Part shown: in pieces, positions 41,238 through 49,272 of the stretch | How the letters are laid out: each line of letters starts with the position of its first letter | Numbering within the stretch: the stretch's first letter is position 1 | Assembly: GCA_045590395.1 (NCBI GenBank) | Contig: JAZNQX010000063.1 | Coordinates: 11,260 to 75,259 of the forward strand | Source: SIG607 sp045590395 | Lineage (GTDB): Bacteria; Bacillota; Clostridia; Oscillospirales; Acutalibacteraceae | Direction: 5' to 3' | DNA length: 64,000 nucleotides | Translations under genes and position numbers: made by a program | The notes under the pieces: model-generated | Seen by the model: the letters and a program-made list of their open reading frames with translations, nothing else | Database searches by the model: none | Told to the model about the DNA's origin: nothing

Positions 41238-41992
41238 TGGTAGTTTTTGATAAACCGCATGCACTTACCGATGTGCCTATGCATTATTGCCCCGGCTGTA
41301 CTCACGGTATTGTTCACCGTCTTGTTGCTGAGGTTATTGACGAACTCGGTATTGAGGGCAAAACCATTGGTATAGCCCCTGTTGGCTGTTCCGTTATGGC
41401 GTATAATTATTTCGGTTGTGATATGATAGAGGCCGCTCATGGACGCGCACCTGCCGTTGCTACAGGTGTTAAGCGCGCTGACCCTGAAAATCATATAGTA
41501 TTTACCTATCAGGGTGACGGTGACCTTGCTTCTATCGGTATGGCAGAAACCGTACACAGTGCCGCAAGAAATGAAAACATAACCGTTATATTCATTAACA
41601 ATGCTATATACGGTATGACAGGCGGACAGATGGCTCCGACCTCTCTTCCCGGTCAGGTAACACAGACCTCACCCTACGGCAGAGATGTAAACCATTGCGG
41701 CTATCCCGTTAAGGTTTGTGAAATGCTCTCAAAGCTTGACGGCCCTGAGTATCTCGAAAGAGTCACAGTTAACAATGTTAAAAATGTAAAGAACGCTAAG
41801 AAGGCAATTAAAAAGGCTTTCCAGAATCAGATAGACGGTAAGGGATTTTCTCTTGTTGAGGTTGTGTCAAGTTGTCCTACCAACTGGGGTATGACACCAA
41901 AACAGGCACTTGAGTGGATTGACGAGAAAATGATTCCTTATTATCCGCTTGGCGTTTATAAAGACAGAAGCGCAGAAAAGGGGGAAGAATAA
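41237..41992 (+). CDS. 2-oxoacid:ferredoxin oxidoreductase beta subunit (TPP-binding)
   Basis: 251 residues. The TPP/Mg motif GDGDLASIGMAETVHSAARNE runs into NNAIYGMTGGQMAPTS. HYCPGCTHGI near the start supplies the cysteines typical of KorB/VorA subunits. It binds thiamine pyrophosphate and makes the hydroxyalkyl intermediate. ATG overlaps the alpha-subunit stop. It could equally be called VorA or KorB; the substrate cannot be told from this subunit alone. Confidence 0.93.
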   Translation: MVVFDKPHALTDVPMHYCPGCTHGIVHRLVAEVIDELGIEGKTIGIAPVGCSVMAYNYFGCDMIEAAHGRAPAVATGVKRADPENHIVFTYQGDGDLASIGMAETVHSAARNENITVIFINNAIYGMTGGQMAPTSLPGQVTQTSPYGRDVNHCGYPVKVCEMLSKLDGPEYLERVTVNNVKNVKNAKKAIKKAFQNQIDGKGFSLVEVVSSCPTNWGMTPKQALEWIDEKMIPYYPLGVYKDRSAEKGEE

Positions 41993-42525
41993 TGGCTACT
42001 AAACAGTTTTTGTTTTCGGGATTTGGCGGTCAGGGTATTCTTTTCGCCGGTAAGTTTATGGCTTATAAAGGCCTTATTGATGATAAGCAGGTAAGCTGGC
42101 TTCCGTCATACGGCCCCGAAATGCGCGGCGGTACAGCAAGCTGTAGCGTAATTGTCAGTGACGAGCCCGTGGGTTCTCCCATAGTATCAAAACCTGATGT
42201 GCTTATCGCTATGAATCTTCCTTCTCTTGATAAATATGAGTCTACCGTAAAGAAAGGCGGTATGATTTTCCTTGACTCAACCCTTATTGAGCGCAAGGTA
42301 GAAAGAGATGACGTTAAGGTTTTCTATATTCCTGCCACAAAGCTGGCAAGTGATAATAATATGCCTACCCTTGCTAATATGATTATAGTAGGTAAGGTAT
42401 TAAGTGAACTTAACGATTTCCAAAAAGAAAGCGTTGACGCTGCTCTTTCAAAGGTTATTTCTGCAAAACGTGCAGATATGGCTGATATAAACCGCAAGGC
42501 TATGCAGATAGGCGCTGAAAACTAA
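41992..42525 (+). CDS. 2-oxoacid:ferredoxin oxidoreductase gamma subunit
   Basis: 177 residues. FSGFGGQGILFAGKFMAYKGL and PSYGPEMRGGTASCSVIVSDEPVGSPIVSKPD are diagnostic of the gamma (KorC/VorC) subunit, which contributes to the CoA-binding part of the enzyme. AGGGGGAAGAATA and ATG overlap the beta stop. Completes the delta-alpha-beta-gamma set, so the complex is fully encoded here. Confidence 0.94.
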   Translation: MATKQFLFSGFGGQGILFAGKFMAYKGLIDDKQVSWLPSYGPEMRGGTASCSVIVSDEPVGSPIVSKPDVLIAMNLPSLDKYESTVKKGGMIFLDSTLIERKVERDDVKVFYIPATKLASDNNMPTLANMIIVGKVLSELNDFQKESVDAALSKVISAKRADMADINRKAMQIGAEN

Positions 42526-42546
42526 TCTTAAGGAGAATTAAGGAAT

Positions 42547-43611
42547 ATGAATATTTCTATTACTAAAACTGCCTGTCCTAAAGAAAAACCCGACAGCAGT
42601 GTACTGGGCTTTGGAAAATATTTTACCGACCATATGTTTATGATGGATTATTCAAGAGATAAGGGTTGGTATAATGCAAGAATTGTTCCCTTTGAGAATA
42701 TTTCTTTGCATCCTGCCTCTACTGTTCTTCATTACGGCAGTGAGATTTTTGAGGGCCTTAAGGCTTATAGACGCAAAGACGGTAAGGTACAGCTTTTCCG
42801 TCCTATAGAGAATATCCGTCGTATGAACAGCTCTGCAGAAAGACTTTGTCTGCCTCAGATTCCTGAAGAGGACGCTATGCAGGCTCTTAAAACCTTTGTC
42901 GCTTTAGAGCAGGACTGGACTCCCTCTGCGGCAGGTACTTCACTTTATCTTCGTCCCTTTATGTTCGGTAATGACGAAACCTTAGGTGTTCACGCTGTAC
43001 ATAACGCAACCTTTGTTATTATTGCTTCACCTGTAGGCAGCTACTATAAAGAGGGCATTAACCCGGTTAAAATTATGATAGAAGACCAGGATGTTCGTGC
43101 TGTGCGCGGAGGTACCGGTTATGCTAAATGTGGCGGTAACTATGCAGCAAGTAACAGAGCAGGTGAGCGCGCTGAACAGCAGGGCTATTCACAGGTACTC
43201 TGGCTTGATGGTGTTGAGAGAAAGTATATTGAAGAGGTTGGCGCTATGAACGTAATGTTCAAAATCAACGGCGAAATCGTTACTCCTATGCTTTCGGGCT
43301 CAATTCTCCCCGGTATTACAAGAAAATCCTGCCTTGAGGTGCTAAGAAGCGAGGGCTATAAGGTAAGTGAAAGACTGCTTAGCATTGATGAGCTTGAAGA
43401 GGCTATGAACAACGGTACTCTTGAAGAGGCTTGGGGTTGCGGAACTGCTGCTGTAGTTTCTCCTATTGGTGAACTTTGCTACAAGGGTGTAAAGCACCAG
43501 GTTAGCGGCGGCAAAATCGGTGAAGTTACTCAGCACCTTTACGATACCCTTACATCTATTCAGTGGGGTAATGCTGAGGATAAGTTCAACTGGACCGAGC
43601 AAATCGACTAA
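42547..43611 (+). CDS. ilvE: Branched-chain amino acid aminotransferase
   Basis: 354 residues, the longer bacterial BCAT (IlvE type II) form. It shows VLHYGSEIFEGLKAYRRKDGK, LYLRPFMFGNDETLGVH, GTGYAKCGGNYAASNRA, the PLP lysine in ERKYIEEVGAMNVMF, and SGSILPGITRKSCLE. It interconverts valine, leucine and isoleucine with their 2-oxoacids using glutamate. It lies 21 nt after the oxidoreductase gamma gene with an AAGGAG ribosome site, so it probably shares that operon. This supports branched-chain 2-oxoacids as the oxidoreductase substrate. Confidence 0.96.
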   Translation: MNISITKTACPKEKPDSSVLGFGKYFTDHMFMMDYSRDKGWYNARIVPFENISLHPASTVLHYGSEIFEGLKAYRRKDGKVQLFRPIENIRRMNSSAERLCLPQIPEEDAMQALKTFVALEQDWTPSAAGTSLYLRPFMFGNDETLGVHAVHNATFVIIASPVGSYYKEGINPVKIMIEDQDVRAVRGGTGYAKCGGNYAASNRAGERAEQQGYSQVLWLDGVERKYIEEVGAMNVMFKINGEIVTPMLSGSILPGITRKSCLEVLRSEGYKVSERLLSIDELEEAMNNGTLEEAWGCGTAAVVSPIGELCYKGVKHQVSGGKIGEVTQHLYDTLTSIQWGNAEDKFNWTEQID

Positions 43612-43625
43612 TTTTAAAAAAGTGG

Positions 43626-43654
43626 TTGACAAACTAAAATTGCGGTGATATAAT
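43626..43654 (+). promoter_or_regulatory. Sigma-A promoter of T-box 3
   Basis: TTGACA (43626-43631) and TATAAT (43649-43654), perfect boxes with 17 bp spacing. Confidence 0.93.
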
Positions 43655-43661
43655 TATCTCA

Positions 43662-43926
43662 AATTTTTAAATGCGATGAAGGAATTATTCTTTATATGCG
43701 CTTGTTTTCAGAGAGTCGGCGGTTGGTGAGAGCCGATACGGTAGTATAAAGTAAGTCTCGTTCCGGAGCAGAACTGCTGAAACACAGTAAGCGGTTACGG
43801 CGTGCCCCGTTATCATGGCAAAAGGCTTGTTGGAGCCTTACTGAGTGACCGTTTATACGGTAATTAGGGTGGTACCGCGAATATTATTCGTCCCTGAAAC
43901 TATTATGGTTTCAGGGGCTTTTTATT
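43662..43926 (+). promoter_or_regulatory. T-box riboswitch 3, probably leucine-specific
   Basis: GCGATGAAGGAA start, AGAGAG and GGCGGTTGGTGAG distal features, the T-box AGGGTGGTACCGCG (43866-43879, consensus) and terminator CCCTGAAAC / GTTTCAGGGG plus T run (43892-43925). If GGAA pairs with TTCC and CTTTATA with TATAAAG around the specifier loop, the codon just before the lower stem is CTC (43757-43759), a leucine codon. This fits the LeuA-like gene downstream. Folding by eye only. Confidence 0.93.
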
Positions 43927-43954
43927 TGTTTTAGTTTAGAAAGGAAGAATTATT

Positions 43955-45334
43955 ATGAGAAAAGTAAGAATTGCAGATACAACTCTTTGCAGTGGTGAAG
44001 TAAGCTACAGTTTCAAGGAAAAAATTGAAATTGCAAGACAGCTTGAAAATCTAAAAATTGATATAATAGAGCTTGGCGCTATTGAAAACGCAAGAACTGA
44101 TATTTTACTTGTAAAAACTATTTCTTCTTTTGTTAAATCAGGTATCCTCTCTGTTGCAGGCGGTATGACAAAAGAAAGCATAGACAATGCTGCCTCCGCG
44201 CTTTCAAATGCGGTTAATAAAAGGATAAGAATTGAACTTCCCGTGTCCCCCGTGGGTATGGAATATGTTTGTCATAAAAAGCCTGATAAAATGCTTCCCT
44301 TTATTGAATCTCTTGTTGGTGCCGCAAAAGAAAGGGTAGAGGATGTCGAGTTCTGTGCCATTGATGCTACCCGTGCTGAAGAAGACTTTCTTAAATCTGC
44401 CATCAAAACTGCTGTAAATGCCGGTGCTACATCGGTTTCGGTTTATGACAGCGCCGCAGAAACAATGCTGCCCGATGAGTTTGCTGATTTTGCCCGTAAG
44501 GTTTGCAAAAAGGCAGATGTAGAGGTTGGCGCATTTTGCGATAACAAAAACGGTATGGCAGTAGCCGATGCCGTACTTGCTGTAAGAAATGGTGTTTCTG
44601 TTGTTAAGACAGCAGTAGGTACAGGTGCCGTTCCTCTTGAAACCTTTGCAGAAATGATAAATAACTGCGGTAATTCCTTTGGTATATATGCAGATATAAA
44701 TTATACAAATTTACACCGTATTATAAAACAGATAAACTGGGTTAAAGAAAACTCAAAGGATGGCAAAAACAGTGTAAGCAGTGAAAGTATAGATAATACC
44801 GTCGCTCTTGACAAAGATTCTGATCGCACCGCTGTTGCTACTGCAGTGCTGAAACTCGGCTATGATTTAAGTGATGAGGACAGCGGTAAGGTTTATGATG
44901 AATTTGTGCGTGTGGCAGAAAAGAAAAATGTTGGCTATAAAGAGCTTGATGCTATAGTTGCAAGCGTAGCCTTGCAGGTTCCTGCCACATATAAGCTTAT
45001 CAATTATGTTGTAAACACAGGTAATATTATTTCTTCAAGCTCTCAGGTTGCCCTTGAAAAAGAAGGCAAAACCTATCAGGGTGTTTCTATCGGTAGCGGT
45101 CCTATTGATGCGGCTTTCCTTGCTATTGAGCAGATAATAGGAACCCATTTTGAACTGGATGATTTCCAGATTCAGTCGGTAACAGAAGGTAAAGAGGCTA
45201 TGGGTAGCGCTCTTGTAAAACTGAGAGCAAACGGAAAGCTTTATTCGGGTAACGGTATTTCCACCGACATTATAGGCGCAAGTATTCGCGCATATCTTAG
45301 TGCTGTAAACAAGATAGTTTACGAGGAGGCATAA
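43955..45334 (+). CDS. 2-Isopropylmalate synthase-like protein with altered active site
   Basis: 459 residues. The N-terminal 270 residues have the HMGL/LeuA TIM-barrel plan and the C-terminal about 110 have the LeuA allosteric dimer domain (GSGPIDAAFLAIEQIIG, VTEGKEAMGSALVKL, NGISTDIIGASIRAYL). Key positions differ from LeuA. The usual DTTLRDGEQ is DTTLCSGE, losing the catalytic arginine. The usual HxHND metal site is replaced by FCDNK. Condensation of acetyl-CoA with a 2-oxoacid therefore seems unlikely. Lyase or regulatory roles are possible. It is preceded by T-box 3, and GGAAG is the ribosome site. Confidence 0.8.
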   Translation: MRKVRIADTTLCSGEVSYSFKEKIEIARQLENLKIDIIELGAIENARTDILLVKTISSFVKSGILSVAGGMTKESIDNAASALSNAVNKRIRIELPVSPVGMEYVCHKKPDKMLPFIESLVGAAKERVEDVEFCAIDATRAEEDFLKSAIKTAVNAGATSVSVYDSAAETMLPDEFADFARKVCKKADVEVGAFCDNKNGMAVADAVLAVRNGVSVVKTAVGTGAVPLETFAEMINNCGNSFGIYADINYTNLHRIIKQINWVKENSKDGKNSVSSESIDNTVALDKDSDRTAVATAVLKLGYDLSDEDSGKVYDEFVRVAEKKNVGYKELDAIVASVALQVPATYKLINYVVNTGNIISSSSQVALEKEGKTYQGVSIGSGPIDAAFLAIEQIIGTHFELDDFQIQSVTEGKEAMGSALVKLRANGKLYSGNGISTDIIGASIRAYLSAVNKIVYEEA

Positions 45335-45336
45335 AA

Positions 45337-47841
45337 ATGAAATTCTCTTTTTCTACAAAAGGATGGCATAATATATCCTTTGAAGAATTTTGTGAAATAG
45401 CAAAAGACCTTAAGTTTGAGGGAATTGAACTTCATAATATAAATAATCCTCTTTTTACTGATAAGGACGGCGCTTTTCACGAGCATACAGCGGCAGGAAC
45501 AATAAGAAAGCTTTACGAAAAGAAGCTTTCTTTACCCTGCATTGATACTATTTGCAATATAGCAGATAATGATGAATTTGATAAAAGCGTGGATGAAATT
45601 CTTGCCTGTATTGATATTGCAAAGCGCCTTAAAATACCCTTTATAAGACTTCACGCCGGTATGGCAGAGGATATCGAAAAGGCTACAGCCTGCGTGGTTT
45701 CTATTATTGAAAAAACCATATCCGATGCCGAGGAAAACGGGGTTACATTGCTTCTTGAAACCTCGGGTATCTTCTCTAATACCGAGATTCTCAGAGATAC
45801 TCTTGAACTCTTTGCAAGTGATAGTCTTGCGGCTTCGCTTGATATGTATTCTGCATATTTCATAGGTAAAGAAGATGCTGAACAGATTATTAAAAATCTG
45901 GGTGCTTATGTAAAACACGTTCATGTAAGGGACGCGCAAAAAGTTAACGGTAAATTGGAAAATTGTCTTATCGGTGAGGGCGAAATGCCTATTAACGATA
46001 TGATGCTGGCTCTTCGCAGTGTAAATTATGACGGATATTTCTCACTGATATGGGACCCCTCATGGTGTGAGGAGCTTGACGATATGGAGATTATATTCTC
46101 TCATTTTGTCAACTTTATGAAGCAGTATGGTGATATTTCTAAAAACGAAACTACACTTTACTACAACAAAACTCATACGGGAAAATTTGTGTGGAAAAAG
46201 GATTTACTTATTGACCTTACCTTCCCACAGGTGCTTGACAGAATGGCAGAGGAATTTCCTGACCAGTATGCATTTAAGTACACCACCCTTGATTATACCC
46301 GTACCTACAGCCAGTTCAGAGATGACGTTGATACCTTTGCCAGAGCCCTTGTTTCTATGGGCGTAAAGGCAGGTACCAAGGTAGCTGTATGGGCTTCGAA
46401 TGTGCCTCAGTGGTATATTTCCTTCTGGGCGGCTACAAAAATAGGTGCCGTACTTGTTACGGTTAACACCGCTTATAAAATTCACGAGGCTGAGTATCTG
46501 CTTAAGCAGTCGGATACCCATACCCTTATTATGACTCAGGGAAGCAAGGATACAAACTACGGCGAAATTATAGCCCGTCTTTGTCCTGAGCTTGAAACTA
46601 TGAAGTCAGGAAGCGCTCTTCACAGCAAAAAACTTCCTTTCCTTCGTAATGTAATTACCGTAGGCTTTAAACAGAAGGGCTGTATGACCTGGAATGACGC
46701 CTTGGCACGTTCTATTGATACCCCTGTGGAAGAGGTTTACAGAATGGCGGCGGCTGTTGATAAGGACGACGTTTGTAATATGCAGTATACTTCGGGTACT
46801 ACAGGATTTCCTAAGGGTGTTATGCTTACTCACTATAATGTTGTAAATAACGGAAAGTATATCGGCGACCATATGGATCTTTCTACCGCAGACAGAATGA
46901 TGATACAGGTGCCTATGTTCCATTGCTTTGGTATGGTACTTTCTATGACCGCGTCTATGACTCATGGTACAACTATGTATCCTATGCCGTATTTTTCACC
47001 AAAGCCTTCTCTCGCTTGTGTTCATAATGACCATTTTCCCGCCTTTATCGGCGTACCTACCATGTTTATTGCTATGATGCAGCACCCTGATTTTGAAAAA
47101 ACCGACTTTTCTTATATGCGTGTGGGCATTATGGCGGGCTCTAACTGTCCTGCCGACCTTATGAAACAGGCAACAGAGGTTATGAATATGAAGGAAATTG
47201 TATCTGTTTACGGTCAGACCGAAGCGTCACCCGGTTGCACTATGAGTAGCTGGTATGATTCTCTTGAGGTTAGAACCGAAACCGTAGGCAGCGCATTTGC
47301 TAATGTTGAGTGTAAGATAATCGACCCCGAAACAGGGGAGGACTGCCCTGACGGAGTTAACGGTGAGTTTGTTGCCCGTGGCTATAATATAATGAAGGGC
47401 TATTATAAAATGCCTAAGGCTACAGCGGCGGCTATTGATAAGGACGGTTGGCTTCACACAGGCGACCTAGCTTGCAGACGCCCTGACGGAAACTATCTTA
47501 TAACAGGTCGTCTTAAGGATATGATTATCAGAGGCGGAGAAAACATTTATCCTAAGGAAATTGAGGAATTTATATTCACTAATCCTAAGGTAAGTGATGT
47601 TCAGGTTATAGGTGTTCCCGATAAGCAGTACGGCGAAGAAATTATGGCCTGTATTATTCTTAAAGAGGGCGAAACTATGACCGAAGAAGAAATAAAGGGT
47701 TATATTTCCGCCAATATGGCGCGTCATAAGGTTCCTCGCTATATTGATTTTGTAGATAAGTTCCCAATGAATGCGGCAGGTAAAATACTTAAGTACAAAA
47801 TGAGAGAGGAAGCCGCCAAAAAACTGGGACTTGATGAGTAA
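45337..47841 (+). CDS. Sugar-isomerase-like TIM barrel fused to AMP-forming acyl-CoA synthetase
   Basis: 834 residues. Residues 1 to about 262 resemble the xylose-isomerase-like/AP endonuclease 2 TIM barrel (KGWHNISFEEFCEIAKDL, IRLHAGMAED, LLLETSGIFSN, HVHVRDAQKVNGKLENCLIG, DGYFSLIWDPSW). After about 275 comes a complete FadD-like ligase: QYTSGTTGFPKGVML near 483, VYGQTEASPG near 624, LHTGDLACRRPDG near 706, GRLKDMIIRGGENIYPKEIE and the catalytic lysine region AAGKILKYKMR. The reading frame is continuous with no stop or restart signal at the junction. It starts 2 nt after the LeuA-like gene (GAGGAGG? present as CGAGGAGGC within its end). The natural acid is unknown. Confidence 0.88.
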   Translation: MKFSFSTKGWHNISFEEFCEIAKDLKFEGIELHNINNPLFTDKDGAFHEHTAAGTIRKLYEKKLSLPCIDTICNIADNDEFDKSVDEILACIDIAKRLKIPFIRLHAGMAEDIEKATACVVSIIEKTISDAEENGVTLLLETSGIFSNTEILRDTLELFASDSLAASLDMYSAYFIGKEDAEQIIKNLGAYVKHVHVRDAQKVNGKLENCLIGEGEMPINDMMLALRSVNYDGYFSLIWDPSWCEELDDMEIIFSHFVNFMKQYGDISKNETTLYYNKTHTGKFVWKKDLLIDLTFPQVLDRMAEEFPDQYAFKYTTLDYTRTYSQFRDDVDTFARALVSMGVKAGTKVAVWASNVPQWYISFWAATKIGAVLVTVNTAYKIHEAEYLLKQSDTHTLIMTQGSKDTNYGEIIARLCPELETMKSGSALHSKKLPFLRNVITVGFKQKGCMTWNDALARSIDTPVEEVYRMAAAVDKDDVCNMQYTSGTTGFPKGVMLTHYNVVNNGKYIGDHMDLSTADRMMIQVPMFHCFGMVLSMTASMTHGTTMYPMPYFSPKPSLACVHNDHFPAFIGVPTMFIAMMQHPDFEKTDFSYMRVGIMAGSNCPADLMKQATEVMNMKEIVSVYGQTEASPGCTMSSWYDSLEVRTETVGSAFANVECKIIDPETGEDCPDGVNGEFVARGYNIMKGYYKMPKATAAAIDKDGWLHTGDLACRRPDGNYLITGRLKDMIIRGGENIYPKEIEEFIFTNPKVSDVQVIGVPDKQYGEEIMACIILKEGETMTEEEIKGYISANMARHKVPRYIDFVDKFPMNAAGKILKYKMREEAAKKLGLDE

Positions 47842-47853
47842 TCGGTGATAAAA

Positions 47854-48660
47854 ATGGTTCAAAACAAATTTTATACAGTAGATTCTCACTGTCATATCTA
47901 TCCCGAAAAAATTGCTCAAAAGGCTGTAGAGGGTACTGATAATTTTTATAGTACAACTGCGGCAGGTCTGGGTACGGTTTCTGACCTTTTGCATATGGGA
48001 AGCGAGGCAGGGGTTGACCACTTTATTGTTCAGTCTGTGGCAACAACGCCAAAGCAGGTAAAAAGCATTAACGAGTTTATTTCCAAAACCGTTTCAGAGC
48101 ATAATGGTAAATTAACCGGTCTTGGCACACTTCATCCCGAAAGTGAAGACATAAAGGGTGATGTTGAGCATCTTTTAGAGTTGGGCCTTAAAGGCGTTAA
48201 GCTTCACCCCGACATACAGCGCTTCGAAAGCGACTGTGAAAGGTGTATGCAAATCTACGAGCTGTGTGAAAAGAATAATCTTGTATTACTAATGCACACA
48301 GGTGATTACAGGTACGACTATTCAAACCCTAACAGAATAATTCCAATACTGGAAACCTTTAAAAAGCTGACCTTTATCGGCGCACACCTTGCAGGTTGGT
48401 CGGTGTGGCAAGAAGCCTATGAAAAGCTGTCATATTATGATAATCTTTATGTAGACTGTTCATCTTGCTTTGGCTTTACCGAAAGGGAGGAAGTATACGC
48501 CCTTATGAAGAAATACGGGGCTGACAGAATACTTTTCGGTACCGATTATCCTATGTGGTCACCGAAAAGCGAAATGGAAACATTTTTATCCCTTGATTTC
48601 ACCGATGAAGAAAAAGCAAAAATCTTAGGTCTTAATGCTAAAAAAATATTTAATTTATAG
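47854..48660 (+). CDS. Amidohydrolase family protein
   Basis: 268 residues from ATG 47854 (GGTGAT upstream), or 271 from GTG 47845. N-terminal VDSHCHIYPEK gives the HxH metal site. GVKLHPDIQRFE, LMHTGDYRYDYSNP and FIGAHLAGW carry further histidines, and FGTDYPMWSP the last aspartate. This is the amidohydrolase-2 (ACMSD/uracil decarboxylase-like) family of metal-dependent hydrolases and decarboxylases. It is the last gene of the T-box 3 operon, before a strong terminator. Substrate unknown. Confidence 0.88.
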   Translation: MVQNKFYTVDSHCHIYPEKIAQKAVEGTDNFYSTTAAGLGTVSDLLHMGSEAGVDHFIVQSVATTPKQVKSINEFISKTVSEHNGKLTGLGTLHPESEDIKGDVEHLLELGLKGVKLHPDIQRFESDCERCMQIYELCEKNNLVLLMHTGDYRYDYSNPNRIIPILETFKKLTFIGAHLAGWSVWQEAYEKLSYYDNLYVDCSSCFGFTEREEVYALMKKYGADRILFGTDYPMWSPKSEMETFLSLDFTDEEKAKILGLNAKKIFNL

Positions 48661-48666
48661 GGCAGA

Positions 48667-48705
48667 AAAGCCGCGAAGTAAAAAAACTTCGCGGCTTTTT
48701 TATTT
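48667..48705 (+). terminator. Terminator of the T-box 3 operon
   Basis: AAAAGCCGCGAAGT pairs with ACTTCGCGGCTTTT around seven A residues, then T residues. It separates the metabolic island from the dcw cluster. Confidence 0.95.
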
Positions 48706-48730
48706 TTTTGCATATTTTTTAAAAAAACTA

Positions 48731-48759
48731 TTGCAATTTGAATAAAAATGCTCTATAAT
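48731..48759 (+). promoter_or_regulatory. Sigma-A promoter of mraZ and the dcw cluster
   Basis: TTGCAA (48731-48736) and TATAAT (48754-48759), 17 bp apart, just upstream of the MraZ repeats. Confidence 0.85.
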
Positions 48760-48766
48760 AACAGTA

Positions 48767-48814
48767 AAAGTGGTTTAAAGTGGATAAAAAACACATAAAA
48801 GTGTTTAAAAGTGG
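48767..48814 (+). promoter_or_regulatory. MraZ binding repeats
   Basis: Four heptamers: AAAGTGG at 48767, AAAGTGG at 48777, AAAGTGT at 48798 and AAAGTGG at 48808. They form two pairs with 10-bp periodicity, the pairs offset by 21 bp (two helical turns). They lie between the -10 box and mraZ, as expected for autorepression by MraZ. Confidence 0.85.
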
Positions 48815-48836
48815 TAAGAAAGAGGGGTGAAAACCT

Positions 48837-49262
48837 ATGTTATACGGTGGATATCAACATAATATTGACAAAAAGGGCAGGGTTTTCATTCCGTCCAAGC
48901 TTCGTGAAGAACTCGGCGCGGAGTTTATTATCTGCCGCGGTATATCTGGTAAATGCTGTCTTTGTGTTTATTCTATGAGTGAGTGGAATAAGCTTGTTGA
49001 AAATATTGGCACCTTGCCCAGTACTAAATCAAGCGTTGTTAAGCGTTTTCTTTACGACGGCGCTTTCAATATAGAGTGTGATGCACAGGGCAGAATTCTT
49101 ATTCCACCAACACTTCGAGAATATGCCAAGCTTGATGGTGAAGCCCATATTATCGGTATGGATACTAATCTTGAAATATGGAACACTGCTCTCTGGCAGG
49201 AAGAAAACGAAAAATATACTCCCGAATCTGTTGCTTCTATTATGGAAGAACTAAACTTCTAA
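48837..49262 (+). CDS. mraZ: Transcriptional regulator MraZ
   Basis: 141 residues. Two SpoVT/AbrB-like halves are visible: YGGYQHNIDKKGRVFIPSKLREEL and AFNIECDAQGRILIPPTLREYA, each with the D-x-x-G-R-hydrophobic-IP motif. MraZ binds short repeats in front of its own gene and represses the division and cell wall cluster. Start ATG 48837 behind AGAGGGG. First gene of the cluster. Confidence 0.97.
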   Translation: MLYGGYQHNIDKKGRVFIPSKLREELGAEFIICRGISGKCCLCVYSMSEWNKLVENIGTLPSTKSSVVKRFLYDGAFNIECDAQGRILIPPTLREYAKLDGEAHIIGMDTNLEIWNTALWQEENEKYTPESVASIMEELNF

Positions 49263-49272
49263 GGAGTATAAA

